Source: Methanoregula sp.
GTDB lineage: Archaea > Halobacteriota > Methanomicrobia > Methanomicrobiales > Methanospirillaceae
Direction: 5' to 3'
Length of the DNA stretch: 62,210 bases
Assembly: GCA_028679185.1 (NCBI GenBank)
Contig: JAJRBZ010000059.1
Location: 1 to 62,210, forward strand
This document shows positions 53,338 to 62,210 of the stretch, in pieces. The position numbers and the translations under genes are program-made. Each line of letters begins with the position of its first letter. Position 1 is the first letter of the stretch. The notes beneath the pieces were generated by a model. It was not told the DNA's origin. It saw only the letters and a program-made list of their open reading frames with translations, and ran no database searches.

Positions 53338-55608
53338 TTAAACATTCGAATCGGTTATAGTAATCTTCTGTATCGCGATGCTCAAACATCGCTGATCAGT
53401 ACTCATTAATATGGGAACATCGATAGGTCGTTCACAACTTTCTGCAGTGTGCAAATAAATAACGTTCTCACCAGAAATAATAGATATTTCAGACATAACG
53501 TTAGTCGGAGATGTGGATATAATTTTAGAAATTATGAAATTTCCATTAGTATAAAGATCCAGAGTTCGTGGATGAGAAAAACTTTGCGCGATAAAAGTTA
53601 ATGTTACAGTACTATTTTTTGGAGAGAGAATTTTAATTTTTGAATCATTTTTCATCCAGTAGGTAGTTACTGAATTCCAATTTTCTCCACCATAGAACCC
53701 ATCAGAAAGTGAAATTAAAAATCCTGGGATTATCCCTATTGACACAGAATCGATTGTTTTTTCAGATATTTTCGGAAGAAGAGGATTTAAGTAGAGCGAT
53801 TTTGATGTAATTGTAGTAAAGTTTAGATTTACGAATTTATTTGATTGAAAAAAATGGCTACTTCCTAATATTGCGCTTCCTGGTTCAAATGTATCTGAAT
53901 ATATTGATTTATAGGAAGAATTGTCTTTATTCCAAGAATATTGACCAATATCATAAAAATTTCCCTCAGGTGAATAAGCAAATGGCCATTGGGTGTAAAT
54001 GATATTATTTTCGGAAATACTTTGTGCATACTTATAACCCTCTAAATGAGTATTACCCGAATTAGCGAAAAAAAATGCAAGATTTAGAGACATTAAAATG
54101 TTAATAATTATTAACAAGGATAATATCAATAAACCCAGAATTCTGATTTTTTGATCTTTTAAATCAAGGATATTAGAGATTCCCTTTGAAAATAATATTA
54201 TAAGGGGGGGGAATGCGGGTAAGAGATACCTAAAATCTAAAGCGGAGACATCCAGTGGATTCTTAATACCATATCCATATAATTTGGTATTGATTAAAAA
54301 AAATAATAAAAATATACCCATCCATAATAATAGTATTAATGAATGGTTCTCTGATGTCAACCTAATTTTTTTCAGCAAGTATAGTGAAGAAATAACAATA
54401 ATTAAAATTAAAAATACAGATAAATAAAAATAATAATTTCCTACAGGAATTACAGGGAAATAAAATATTTCGGTGGGTGGAAAAAATGCCATTCCACTCA
54501 ATAACACCATTTCTGCAAAAATAACTACATAATAAAAAATTTTATTTGAGCTTTTATGAAATATTGCAAGTATTCCCACAAATAATAAACCTGTGTAGAG
54601 AATTTGACATATTTCCTGAGTCGCAGATCCTGCCCAGATGAATATTGCATCAAAGCCATACCTTAATGGTGTAACAATTGAAAATTCCGATTGGGAAGTA
54701 AAAACCAACGACGTTTTAGGTTTAGTTAGAAATGTGAAAAAAATATAATATAATGAAATAAGCATTGAACCAACCAAAGTAATGAAATTAAATTTTGAGA
54801 GTCGATTGAATTTGTAGAGTATAATGCCGATAATTGGGAAAATAATAATGCCGGGTTCTTTAATCCCTGTAGAGAGAAATGCAAATAATAAAGTCAGTAT
54901 CAGGAAAAACTCATTTTTTGTTTTTAAGTAATTTATCAAAAATAAAAAAGTGAAAACTACAAATGAAACAAACGGCATGTCTAAATATGCCTCTTTATTT
55001 ACTAGAAAAAATGCAGGTAATGTAAGACTTATAATTAATGCTATAATACCAACAAATTCATTGTAAATTTCTTTAGCAATAAAAAAGATCCCCAACATTC
55101 CAGCGAGACCAAGTATCATATTTGTAAGATGAGTGATTATTTCGGATTCTCCCCAGATTCTATACGCGAATCCCCAAATTAAATATAAAAAAGAATTGCG
55201 TTCTGAAGATCCAAAAAAATCGTGTTCCATAAAAAATTTTGCTCTGGCAACGTGTTGTATTGCATCCCAGCGATATGCAAAATCAAATCCAATAAACCAG
55301 AGAAGTATTAAAGCACCAATTATGGGAAATAGAAAATTTATTTTTTTAAATTTATATGCCTCATAAATAGAAAATCCAAGCATTGGGATGAGAATATATT
55401 TCAATATATTCAATGTTGAAAGCAAATTAGAATCTTGATAATAGTAGCCATAACCTAATAAAAGGAAAAAGATTCCACAAATCATCGAATTAAAATAAAT
55501 AAAATAGGTAACATTTTTCGATCTAAGATTTTCACCTGCAGGTAAATAGTCTGAAATTTTATCTGGTAAGGTGGGGTCAATTTTACTTTTATTGATAATT
55601 ATTCTCAC
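53338..55608 (-). CDS. Polytopic membrane glycosyltransferase (PMT/GT39-like) with C-terminal beta-sandwich
   Basis: 756 residues, strongly AT-rich. The first about 560 residues contain a dozen or so transmembrane helices; FAYRWDAIQHVARAKFFMEHDFFG after helix 3 has the acidic pair expected in the first external loop of GT-C dolichyl-phosphate sugar transferases. An extracellular region follows and ends in a module (636-756) starting DGFYGGENWNSVTTYW and ending RCLSIAIQKITI, the same type inserted in two GT4 proteins nearby. It would transfer a sugar from a polyprenyl donor outside the cell. Only one gene, transcribed away from the flippase-like gene. Confidence 0.75.
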   Translation of the reverse strand: MRIIINKSKIDPTLPDKISDYLPAGENLRSKNVTYFIYFNSMICGIFFLLLGYGYYYQDSNLLSTLNILKYILIPMLGFSIYEAYKFKKINFLFPIIGALILLWFIGFDFAYRWDAIQHVARAKFFMEHDFFGSSERNSFLYLIWGFAYRIWGESEIITHLTNMILGLAGMLGIFFIAKEIYNEFVGIIALIISLTLPAFFLVNKEAYLDMPFVSFVVFTFLFLINYLKTKNEFFLILTLLFAFLSTGIKEPGIIIFPIIGIILYKFNRLSKFNFITLVGSMLISLYYIFFTFLTKPKTSLVFTSQSEFSIVTPLRYGFDAIFIWAGSATQEICQILYTGLLFVGILAIFHKSSNKIFYYVVIFAEMVLLSGMAFFPPTEIFYFPVIPVGNYYFYLSVFLILIIVISSLYLLKKIRLTSENHSLILLLWMGIFLLFFLINTKLYGYGIKNPLDVSALDFRYLLPAFPPLIILFSKGISNILDLKDQKIRILGLLILSLLIIINILMSLNLAFFFANSGNTHLEGYKYAQSISENNIIYTQWPFAYSPEGNFYDIGQYSWNKDNSSYKSIYSDTFEPGSAILGSSHFFQSNKFVNLNFTTITSKSLYLNPLLPKISEKTIDSVSIGIIPGFLISLSDGFYGGENWNSVTTYWMKNDSKIKILSPKNSTVTLTFIAQSFSHPRTLDLYTNGNFIISKIISTSPTNVMSEISIISGENVIYLHTAESCERPIDVPILMSTDQRCLSIAIQKITITDSNV

Positions 55609-56106
55609 CGGGATCTATTGCATAAGTTACCAAAATCCGATAAATTTTGTTCATTTATGATTGTAATAAGCATAGCAAAAGATTTTTCGGATTTTTTAAA
55701 AGATTCCGCATTTCCTTTCCTTATCAATAAAAACTCCATCCTCATCACCATAATTCTCCTCGACGTCTAGTTTTATGTAAGTATCAATAAAAGTCTTAAT
55801 CTCACTTCTATGTATAAATCCGCTTTTCTTGCTTGCGTTCGTATTGTATACATGCTGTAAAATTCTGATTGATATTGCATTTAATAAACAAATACGAAAA
55901 TGTACACAAATCACATATCCCTTATCGTTGTTTGTCGAGGTTGGGAATAATAGGATACAGTTATTCATTCATATATGAAAAGTATATTACAGAATAAATT
56001 CATTCGTTAAAATCCCAAATCGAATATTGGATATTAGTAATGCTGAGGAAAAACAGATAAAGATTGTTTTAGATTCAGACTCTAAATAACTGCTTATCAG
56101 GAAATC
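55609..56106. other. AT-rich intergenic stretch with a doubtful short open frame
   Basis: A minus-strand frame from 55696 to 55968 (90 codons) ends in a charged stretch (KLDVEENYGDEDGVF) but has no recognisable domain, ribosome-binding site or TATA box that I can defend. The stretch also contains the upstream region of the flippase-like gene at 56107. I call no gene. Confidence 0.3.
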
Positions 56107-57078
56107 ATGAACTCTAAAATTCTGGTAAAAATATTGGCGGTACTCATAACCCTTGTTCTCGTCGTATTATTATTAAATCAGATCAATCTGGGAGATATCT
56201 TCACCACCCTCCAAAATATCAATCTCATTTACATTATTGGCGGATTTTTACTTTACACATGCAGTTATTTCTTCCGGGCATGGCGATTTCATGTCCTTCT
56301 CAATAGGGAGGTTAGCACAAAAGACCTGTTTTATATCGAATGCGTGCATAATTCTGTCAATAATCTTTTACCGGCACGGACCGGGGAATTATCTTATGTA
56401 TATCTCCTGAAAAAAATTAACAATAAAACAACTGGAGATGGTGTCGCCACGCTTGTTGTGGCGAGAATCTTTGATTTTATTGCATTGATTAGCTTATTCT
56501 TTATCGCTGTTATTCTGGTAACAAATATTCCAAAAATCATGTTGAGTGCATTATGGATAATTGCTGTTTTTGCATTATTTTTGTTAATAGTTCTCGTAAT
56601 ATTAATCACGAGAGGAAAAAATTTTGTTATTAATGTTCAAAAAACTGCAGAGAGATTACACTGTGAAAACAATCCTGTGGTAAATTACCTGATCAGGAAA
56701 GGATTCGAGACTGTCGAAAGTCTTGATAAAATTCAGGTGAAAAAAAGTATCGCTGGTCTGATGACTTCTTCTCTCCTGATCTGGGGAGTCAATTATTTGG
56801 TAGTTTATCTTCTTATGAAGGGAATGAACATCCAGATCTCTATATTATTGGTTATTTTGGGAGGGACATTCATTTTACTGACAACGGTTCTCCCCATCCA
56901 GGGAATTGCCGGTTTTGGTACAACAGAGACTATCTGGACACTGGTATTTGTCCCCCTTGGTCTTTCTATGGATCAGGCAATTATTTCCGGTTTTTGCTAC
57001 CACATTGTAATAATCCTCTATTTTACGATTCTGGGATTATATGGATGGATAACGGTTCGATTAAAAATCAGTCTTTGA
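56107..57078 (+). CDS. Flippase-like / LPG-synthase transmembrane protein (UPF0104)
   Basis: 323 residues with about eight transmembrane helices. The family hallmark NSVNNLLPARTGELSYVYLL lies after helix 2, and FGTTETIWTLVF near the C-terminus. This group includes AglD-type and MprF flippase-like proteins that are often linked to N-glycosylation clusters. It probably helps move or position the lipid-linked glycan. It overlaps the convergent methyltransferase gene by 11 nt at its 3' end. Confidence 0.85.
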   Translation: MNSKILVKILAVLITLVLVVLLLNQINLGDIFTTLQNINLIYIIGGFLLYTCSYFFRAWRFHVLLNREVSTKDLFYIECVHNSVNNLLPARTGELSYVYLLKKINNKTTGDGVATLVVARIFDFIALISLFFIAVILVTNIPKIMLSALWIIAVFALFLLIVLVILITRGKNFVINVQKTAERLHCENNPVVNYLIRKGFETVESLDKIQVKKSIAGLMTSSLLIWGVNYLVVYLLMKGMNIQISILLVILGGTFILLTTVLPIQGIAGFGTTETIWTLVFVPLGLSMDQAIISGFCYHIVIILYFTILGLYGWITVRLKISL

Positions 57079-57799
57079 TGGCTACAGCGATAATGTTTTT
57101 AGTAAATATTTTAGTGGATTTTCTTCCATAAAATCTGAATAAGATCCGAAAGGTCCCTTCTAATAGAAAATTAAATAATTTTGCCAGATTATTTACAGGA
57201 TTGTAATAAAAAATGTACAGATCCTGCGGAAAAATAAATATCTGTGAAAATCCGGTACTTCGAAGTAACTGGGACATGCTTTCTTCGGTGAATAATAGCT
57301 CGTGAGTAAAATCTGCATATCGACTGCTCGAAGCCATTATCGGATTTGCTGCATTGGGTGCCTTGATAATCAAACGCCCTTCATGGTTTAGTGCGTTGAA
57401 TATAAGCTGCAGGAGGAGTATTATTTCAGATTTTTCAAGATGTTCAATGACATCATTCATTATGATAGCATCATATGGTTCAGTTGTTTCTTTTAAAAAA
57501 TCAAATATATCCCTTATTGCAACATTGAAATTATTCTTCTTGCAGAACTCGATATTCTCTTCACTTACATCGATACCAATATAATTCTTATATCCTTCCT
57601 TCACCAAAAAATGGAGGAAATGTCCCATTCCACAACCCAGATCTACAATTTTCGCGTCTCTGTCAGCTGGTAAATGAATTAAATAATTTTTTCTATAATA
57701 CTGGTAATGAACGGGAAATTCCTCGTTATTTGAATGAATTTTCCCAAAATGTGTTGTAATATAGCGAGAATACAGGTTTTTTTTATCATCGGTTCTCAT
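57068..57799 (-). CDS. Class I SAM-dependent methyltransferase
   Basis: 243 residues. Motif I KIVDLGCGMGHFLHFL, motif II GIDVSEENIEF, then FDFLKETTEPYDAIIMNDVIEHLEK and LIIKAPNAANP. The substrate is a presumed glycan or lipid sugar. It overlaps the upstream GT4 gene by 14 nt and is the last gene of a minus-strand operon that starts at the SDR gene at 60819. Confidence 0.8.
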   Translation of the reverse strand: MRTDDKKNLYSRYITTHFGKIHSNNEEFPVHYQYYRKNYLIHLPADRDAKIVDLGCGMGHFLHFLVKEGYKNYIGIDVSEENIEFCKKNNFNVAIRDIFDFLKETTEPYDAIIMNDVIEHLEKSEIILLLQLIFNALNHEGRLIIKAPNAANPIMASSSRYADFTHELLFTEESMSQLLRSTGFSQIFIFPQDLYIFYYNPVNNLAKLFNFLLEGTFRILFRFYGRKSTKIFTKNIIAVAIKD

Positions 57800-58964
57800 G
57801 CAGTCCCTCGTTGGATTGTGTTTTTATCAAATCTTTATAAAGTGTTTCATATTCAGATGCAATTTCTTCGATATAATAATGGTCTATATCACGTCTGTTA
57901 TTTATTGAGATATTCTTTCGCAAGGTTTCATCCAGCATCAGTTCTTTTATTCTTCCTGCAAAAGCATCGCTGTCATTACCAGATACCAGGAGTGCATTAA
58001 TACGGTCTTTTAATATATCCGTTTGTCCGCCATTATTCGTTGATACGATAGGCAGACCGCAGTGCATTGCCTCAAGAAGACAGATTCCGAATCCTTCATG
58101 AACTGAGGGCAGAAGAAAAATGTCGGAAACTGCAAGGTACTGGAATTTCATTTCATCAGGCACATATCCCAAAAATGTAATGTTATTTTCCAGTCCGAGT
58201 CTGATTGCCAGATTTTTCAGATCCGCTTCTTTTGGGCCCTCACCAATGATGTAATAATGAAAAGACGTGGCAGGCAGAGTCGATAATGCATGGATTGCAT
58301 ATTCATAACCTTTCCTGCCCACCAGCCTCCCTACTGATATAAGGATTGTCCTGTCTTCCGGAATCTGTAATTCGGTACGACTTTTTTGTGTAAATAAAGG
58401 TTTTAAAAAGCCAAGAGGGATAATATTGACCGGTTTTTGTGGTTTGTAGTATTGCAGGATCAGCTCACTGAGGTTTTCGGATTCCACGGTACTCCTGTCA
58501 GAGTGATTGAATAAAAACGTGATCAAAAATTTCAGGACCCTTGATGTATGGGGAGAATGCTTTTTGCTCGGATCGTACACATCCCCACCCAGTGCAGTTA
58601 ACACCAATGGTATTTGGAAAAGGCGAGATAATCCCCACCCGCAGATACCGGATGGTACTACAAACAGGGCATGCACACAATCATACTTCTTTTTTTTACA
58701 GAGTACGATGCCTTTGAGAAAGCCAGCAGGAGCGAACGAGAGCATTGAGGTAAATGTAGCCGTGCTCAGCTCCTTTCGGTTGATTACAGGAACCCGATAA
58801 ATTTGCACACCATTTAACATTTCATATTCAGGGAGATTTCCAAATCCTGATGTAAGATAATCAACATCATGTCTTTTCGCTAATTCCTGTGCAAGCTGAA
58901 ATGAAGCCACACCTCCGCCACCGCCAAGTGGCGGGCATTCATAATTAATAAATAAGATCTTCAT
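57786..58964 (-). CDS. Family 4 glycosyltransferase
   Basis: 392 residues. Gly-rich acceptor loop PPLGGGGGVASFQLAQEL, VPSGICGWGLSRLF, IIPLGFLKPLF, ISVGRLVGRKGYEYAI and donor site HEGFGICLLEAMHCGLPIV. The start overlaps the upstream GT2 stop by 4 nt. Likely adds one residue to the lipid-linked glycan whose first sugar is loaded by the GT2. Confidence 0.86.
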   Translation of the reverse strand: MKILFINYECPPLGGGGGVASFQLAQELAKRHDVDYLTSGFGNLPEYEMLNGVQIYRVPVINRKELSTATFTSMLSFAPAGFLKGIVLCKKKKYDCVHALFVVPSGICGWGLSRLFQIPLVLTALGGDVYDPSKKHSPHTSRVLKFLITFLFNHSDRSTVESENLSELILQYYKPQKPVNIIPLGFLKPLFTQKSRTELQIPEDRTILISVGRLVGRKGYEYAIHALSTLPATSFHYYIIGEGPKEADLKNLAIRLGLENNITFLGYVPDEMKFQYLAVSDIFLLPSVHEGFGICLLEAMHCGLPIVSTNNGGQTDILKDRINALLVSGNDSDAFAGRIKELMLDETLRKNISINNRRDIDHYYIEEIASEYETLYKDLIKTQSNEGLHENR

Positions 58965-59905
58965 TTCAGTATCTTATCGACGCGATACGGTTTCCGCTCC
59001 TTTTGTCCATAATAGATCTTTAAGAGAATATCCGCCAGGATCCCAAGTGCAATGAATTGTATTCCTACGACCAGCATAAAGAACCCGACGAGAAACAGAG
59101 GACGTTCCGTCAGACCCATGTTTAAAAAAAGTCTTTCAAAAATGAGATATAGACTGATAAAAAATCCAATGGTAGCCAGAATAAAGCCAAATCCTCCAAA
59201 AATATGCATGGGTCGGACAGAATATTTCTGCCAGAACGCTATCACGATGAGATCAAGGAATCCCTTAGTTAACCTCTTCCACGAATATTTTGATGAACCA
59301 TGCGTCCGTTCTCTATGATTGACCTTTATTTCTCCGACCCGGTACCCTTTCCATTGAAGCATCGCAGGTATATACCGGTGAAGCTCCCCGTAAAGTTCCA
59401 GATCCTCAATACATTCCCTCCTGTATGAACGAAGTGTACATCCAGAATCATGGATTGTCTCTTTAGTGAGAAATTTTCTCAACGAATTCGCCATCTTCGA
59501 AAATATTTTTTTGAAGACAGGGTCCTGTCTGTTGTATCGCCATCCACAGACAACATCAAAATCCTCACGTTCAATTTTTTCAATCAATGCAGGAATATCA
59601 CGGGGATCATTCTGAAGATCGGAATCCATTGTGACGATGATGGTTCCGGTAGCATAATCAAATCCGGCTTGTAATGCTGCACTCTGACCAAAATTTTTCC
59701 TGAATTTTATAATCCTGATTGAATTATCCCTGAGCTGTAATGATTTCATTTTCTGGCATGTTTGGTCGGTGGATCCATCATCAATTAACAAAATTTCATA
59801 GGGAATGCCTAATCCAATAAGCACGCTGCTGAGATCTCTATAAACAGGATCGATATTATCTTCCTCGTTGTAAGCGGGGATTATAATTGATAGTGTTGAA
59901 TCCAT
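58961..59905 (-). CDS. Family 2 polyprenyl-phosphate glycosyltransferase (DPM/ArnC-like)
   Basis: 314 residues. GT-A domain: IIIPAYNEEDNIDPVY, LIDDGSTDQTCQKM, MDSDLQNDPRDIPAL and, later, HDSGCTLRSYRRE. Two C-terminal transmembrane helices (about 230-255, 270-295) match ArnC/GtrB-type enzymes that attach a sugar to polyprenyl phosphate. It overlaps the SDR gene by 25 nt. Confidence 0.87.
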   Translation of the reverse strand: MDSTLSIIIPAYNEEDNIDPVYRDLSSVLIGLGIPYEILLIDDGSTDQTCQKMKSLQLRDNSIRIIKFRKNFGQSAALQAGFDYATGTIIVTMDSDLQNDPRDIPALIEKIEREDFDVVCGWRYNRQDPVFKKIFSKMANSLRKFLTKETIHDSGCTLRSYRRECIEDLELYGELHRYIPAMLQWKGYRVGEIKVNHRERTHGSSKYSWKRLTKGFLDLIVIAFWQKYSVRPMHIFGGFGFILATIGFFISLYLIFERLFLNMGLTERPLFLVGFFMLVVGIQFIALGILADILLKIYYGQKERKPYRVDKILK

Positions 59906-60819
59906 TTTTTATAGATCTCCAGTCCTTCATCAAGGGTAGTTTTTGGTACCCATCCCAGTTCTTTTTCGGCTTTTTTAATATTTGCCGAAGTATGCTCAGC
60001 GTCACCTTTTACAGCATTTTCATAAGTAATTTTTGATGTACTCCTTGCAACAGCGATAATTTTTTCAGCTAATTCCTGTACACTAATATTATATCCTCCC
60101 CCTATATTGTATATACCGGAACCTTTGTTCATCGATTTGATATTTGCCTGGACAATATCTTTAATGAAGGTAAAGTCCCGGGTTTTTGTCCCGTCACCAA
60201 AAATGATAATTGGCTCATTGTGTAACGCTTTATGCATAAATATATGAATGGCCAAATCCGGCCTCATAAATGGTCCATATACAGTAAAATATCGTAAAGA
60301 GACTGTTTTCAGATCATACAGTTCCTGAAAAACTCTGCAATAATGCTCAGCCATCAACTTTGAAACCCCATACGGAGAAACAGGTTCAGTTGGATGTGCC
60401 TCATCGAAAGGCAGATATTTTGTTTTGCCATACACTGATGATGATGATGCATTGATAATTTTTTTCACATCTGCATTTCTTGCAGTTTCTAAAAGATTAA
60501 GGGTCCCGGTTGCGTTCACCTCGTGAGATTTTATAGGATCCTCAACGGAAATTCTCACCCCTGCCTGGGCAGCTTCATGAAATATGTAATCAATATCAAT
60601 CATAATTTTTTTAAGAAGGGATTTATCCCGTATATCACCTTTAATAATTGTGTAGTTGGGATATGAGGTGAATCGCTCAATATTTCTTCGTTTTATCTGA
60701 GGATCATAATAATCATCAAAATTATCAAGACAAATAACACCACATTCAGGATCCTTTAAAAAATGCTCAGTTAAATAGGATCCTATGAAACCTGCTCCAC
60801 CGGTAATAAGTACCTGAAT
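59881..60819 (-). CDS. UDP-glucose 4-epimerase-like SDR with an apparent ATT start
   Basis: The frame encodes a complete 312-residue extended SDR if it begins at ATT (60819-60817): QVLITGGAGFIGS is the NAD-binding N-terminus expected right after the start Met. An in-frame TAG lies just upstream, and there is no ATG, GTG or TTG between it and the glycine motif; the first ATG (60603) would remove the whole nucleotide-binding fold. GGGGAG (60825-60830) lies 5 nt before the ATT. Catalytic SSSSVYG and Y-G-V-S-K (SPYGVSK) are intact. Probably supplies a UDP-hexose to the downstream transferases. Confidence 0.78.
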   Translation of the reverse strand: MQVLITGGAGFIGSYLTEHFLKDPECGVICLDNFDDYYDPQIKRRNIERFTSYPNYTIIKGDIRDKSLLKKIMIDIDYIFHEAAQAGVRISVEDPIKSHEVNATGTLNLLETARNADVKKIINASSSSVYGKTKYLPFDEAHPTEPVSPYGVSKLMAEHYCRVFQELYDLKTVSLRYFTVYGPFMRPDLAIHIFMHKALHNEPIIIFGDGTKTRDFTFIKDIVQANIKSMNKGSGIYNIGGGYNISVQELAEKIIAVARSTSKITYENAVKGDAEHTSANIKKAEKELGWVPKTTLDEGLEIYKKWIQHYQL

Positions 60820-60873
60820 AACGACTCCCCTCTAGAATTATATTCTACGCACTGTATTGAATAGAACGTCATT

Positions 60874-61626
60874 TTATTGAAATTTTTCTTTTTTATTTAT
60901 TTTTCTGGCGGACAAATATATCATAATTGAAAATGAGGATATAACCGGGATCTTTCCAAGTATCTGATCAATTCTATCAAGAATTTTTGTATCGATGAAA
61001 GAGAGCGGGGGAGTATAAATAAAATTTTCAATATTTACTGAGGATAATTTCAGTCTGGATGCCCATCTCATGAAATTGCGTTTTCTCATTTTGAGGATAT
61101 TATGTTCTATCCGATTAAAGCACCCATGGAAAAAATTTAATGGAAACAGCCAGTTGGGTTCCATCATGACAATTGTGCCATCGGGTTTAACAGTGCGATA
61201 AACCTCTTCAAAACCCTTAAAGGGATCGGGAAAATGGTGCAGACTCCCGGAAATATAGACTGCATCAAATGAATTGCTCCGGAATGGTAAAAGATTTCCA
61301 TCTCCAACAAAAAAATTCCAATTTTCCAAATTATCTGATCGGAATTTTTTTTGTGCCTGATAAAGCATTTTTTCAGATATATCTAATCCTATATACCGGA
61401 CATTGGCAAATTGTCTTGTTACATATTGTGCATGCAATCCTGTACCCGCTCCAATTTCCAGAATACAAAATTCCGACCTGTTATTATTTTTAAGATTCAA
61501 CAATTCACAAATTTTTTGTATTTTTTTCAGATGATTCCGATTCGCACGTCCAAAGAAAATCCGTTCTTCAAATTGTTCCGCATTTTCATCGTAATAATTT
61601 TTCTGGTCAGAAATAGTGTTTAACAT
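60874..61626 (-). CDS. Class I SAM-dependent methyltransferase
   Basis: 250 residues from the second in-frame ATG (61626, MLNTISDQKNYYDENAE); the first ATG at 61635 is also possible. Motif I CILEIGAGTGLHAQYV, IGLDISEKML, FDAVYISGSLHHFPDP and TVKPDGTIVMMEPNW form a typical UbiE-like enzyme. The last 50 residues are basic and hydrophobic, which may target it to the membrane. It is transcribed in the same direction as the SDR operon but upstream of it with a 54-nt gap. Confidence 0.8.
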   Translation of the reverse strand: MLNTISDQKNYYDENAEQFEERIFFGRANRNHLKKIQKICELLNLKNNNRSEFCILEIGAGTGLHAQYVTRQFANVRYIGLDISEKMLYQAQKKFRSDNLENWNFFVGDGNLLPFRSNSFDAVYISGSLHHFPDPFKGFEEVYRTVKPDGTIVMMEPNWLFPLNFFHGCFNRIEHNILKMRKRNFMRWASRLKLSSVNIENFIYTPPLSFIDTKILDRIDQILGKIPVISSFSIMIYLSARKINKKEKFQ

Positions 61627-61635
61627 CACTACCAA

Positions 61636-62210
61636 TGATTCAGATGTGCTGACAAATTAATTAATCCTTTTTTTACATCGATAAATCCTATCGGATACAG
61701 TATCTGCAAAGAGTTATCGTTTAAGTAAAAAAAATTTGCAGGGATTAATCTTGAAGGATTCTTTCAATTTTTCTTAAATACTGCAGTGTTGACTGTGTTT
61801 TTTTAGTCTAACCCCATAATCCCTTGATCACCCCATTTCTCAGGTAGTAGCGCCACCGCTGTCATGTGAAGATTGGTATATGACATTTTCTGTCGCAAAA
61901 GCCCGGATTGCTGGCAGATGCAGAGGGATTGAACCATAGACTTGGGGTTTAAACAGAACATTAATAAATTGTTCACATGAGTAAAAAAAATTTAAAAAAA
62001 CGATTTCGTAAATTTTCCATTCTGCGATCCGAGTTTCGGCAAATCTCTGTTGTCCCGGATTTGAAGGTGATTTCTATAGTACTGTTTTTGTTGGTATTGA
62101 GAAAACAATATTCGGGTGATGGCTGGAATATACCAAGATCAGGAGTCTGATTTCCATTCCAGCTGATATAATGTTCTCTGTATTCCAACAATTTCTGAAG
62201 ATCTTATTCA
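61636..62210. other. Right-end stretch without a supported gene
   Basis: About 575 AT-rich bases. A minus-strand frame (61973-62191) yields a 72-residue peptide with EYREHYISWNGNQTPDLG near its start and an in-frame TAA a few codons upstream. It could be the tail or remnant of a gene, but no start site or family is evident. Nothing else can be named. Confidence 0.3.

Noticed and set aside
59881-60603. SDR gene truncated at its N-terminus
   Set aside because: The frame continues upstream without a stop to a full glycine motif, so the gene is complete apart from its unusual start codon.
1-62210. CRISPR arrays, rRNA genes, replication origin, prophage
   Set aside because: No regularly spaced repeats, no rRNA-like stretch, no cluster of origin boxes near replication genes and no phage structural genes were seen.

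Overview
This window comes from a methanogenic euryarchaeon, most likely of the order Methanomicrobiales (Methanospirillum/Methanoregula-like). The basis is an archaeal replication and transcription gene set (TBP, MCM, RFC small subunits, an RPA-associated protein), the archaeal CoA route (CoaBC, pantoate kinase, phosphopantothenate synthetase), the methanopterin enzyme MptD, an F420H2:NADP oxidoreductase, archaeal SecDF, and a surface protein of a type common in this order. Genes are tightly packed, with many ATGA overlaps, and several TATA boxes sit about 25-30 nt ahead of start codons. Species cannot be fixed from sequence reading alone.

Layout. 1-2.5 kb: the 3' end of an IS1595/ISXO2-type transposase, tRNA-Arg(GCG), a lipoprotein, tRNA-Leu(CAG), a decayed acyl-CoA synthetase 3' end, and tbp. 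2.5-6.8 kb (minus strand): an RPA-associated OB-fold protein, a metallophosphoesterase and an Lhr-type helicase with overlapping reading frames, probably one DNA-maintenance operon. 7.0-8.6 kb: two envelope-associated proteins. 8.8-19.9 kb (plus strand): rfcS, mcm, mptD, a TatD-like hydrolase, DUF424, NMD3, a Taw2/Trm5-like tRNA enzyme and coaBC, then pantoate kinase, phosphopantothenate synthetase, a divergent RFC paralogue and a methyltransferase. 19.9-32.6 kb: housekeeping genes, namely an AIR-synthase-like protein, TPR protein, pilin-like protein, rubredoxin, DUF99, an AglJ-like glycosyltransferase, a class II aldolase, a COG2231 glycosylase, fno, thioredoxin, secD/secF, archease and rtcB.

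32.8-61.6 kb is a cell-surface glycan island. It starts with the oligosaccharyltransferase AglB/Stt3 and holds eight glycosyltransferases of GT2, GT4 and polytopic types, two sugar-nucleotide SDR enzymes, a flippase-like protein, an ABC-2 polysaccharide exporter (Wzm/Wzt, with a Wzt C-terminal carbohydrate-binding domain) and seven methyltransferase proteins. Part of it is clearly more AT-rich than the housekeeping half, which suggests a separate history.

The most interesting reading is that 40.4-47.5 kb encodes an archaeal counterpart of bacterial ABC-dependent O-antigen export. Wzm/Wzt with a glycan-binding domain is followed at once by four methyltransferase genes. One carries a coiled coil built partly from an 11-residue tandem repeat, as expected of a chain-terminating methyltransferase and molecular ruler; another is a three-domain methyltransferase with an Ig-like tail. 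A second striking point is a shared beta-sandwich module: it is inserted at two different places in two GT4 enzymes and appended to a membrane glycosyltransferase, all between 48.7 and 55.6 kb. Other oddities are an RFC paralogue with a degenerate Walker B, an SDR gene that appears to start at ATT, a YxxxR instead of YxxxK site in another SDR, and a variant AglB catalytic motif.
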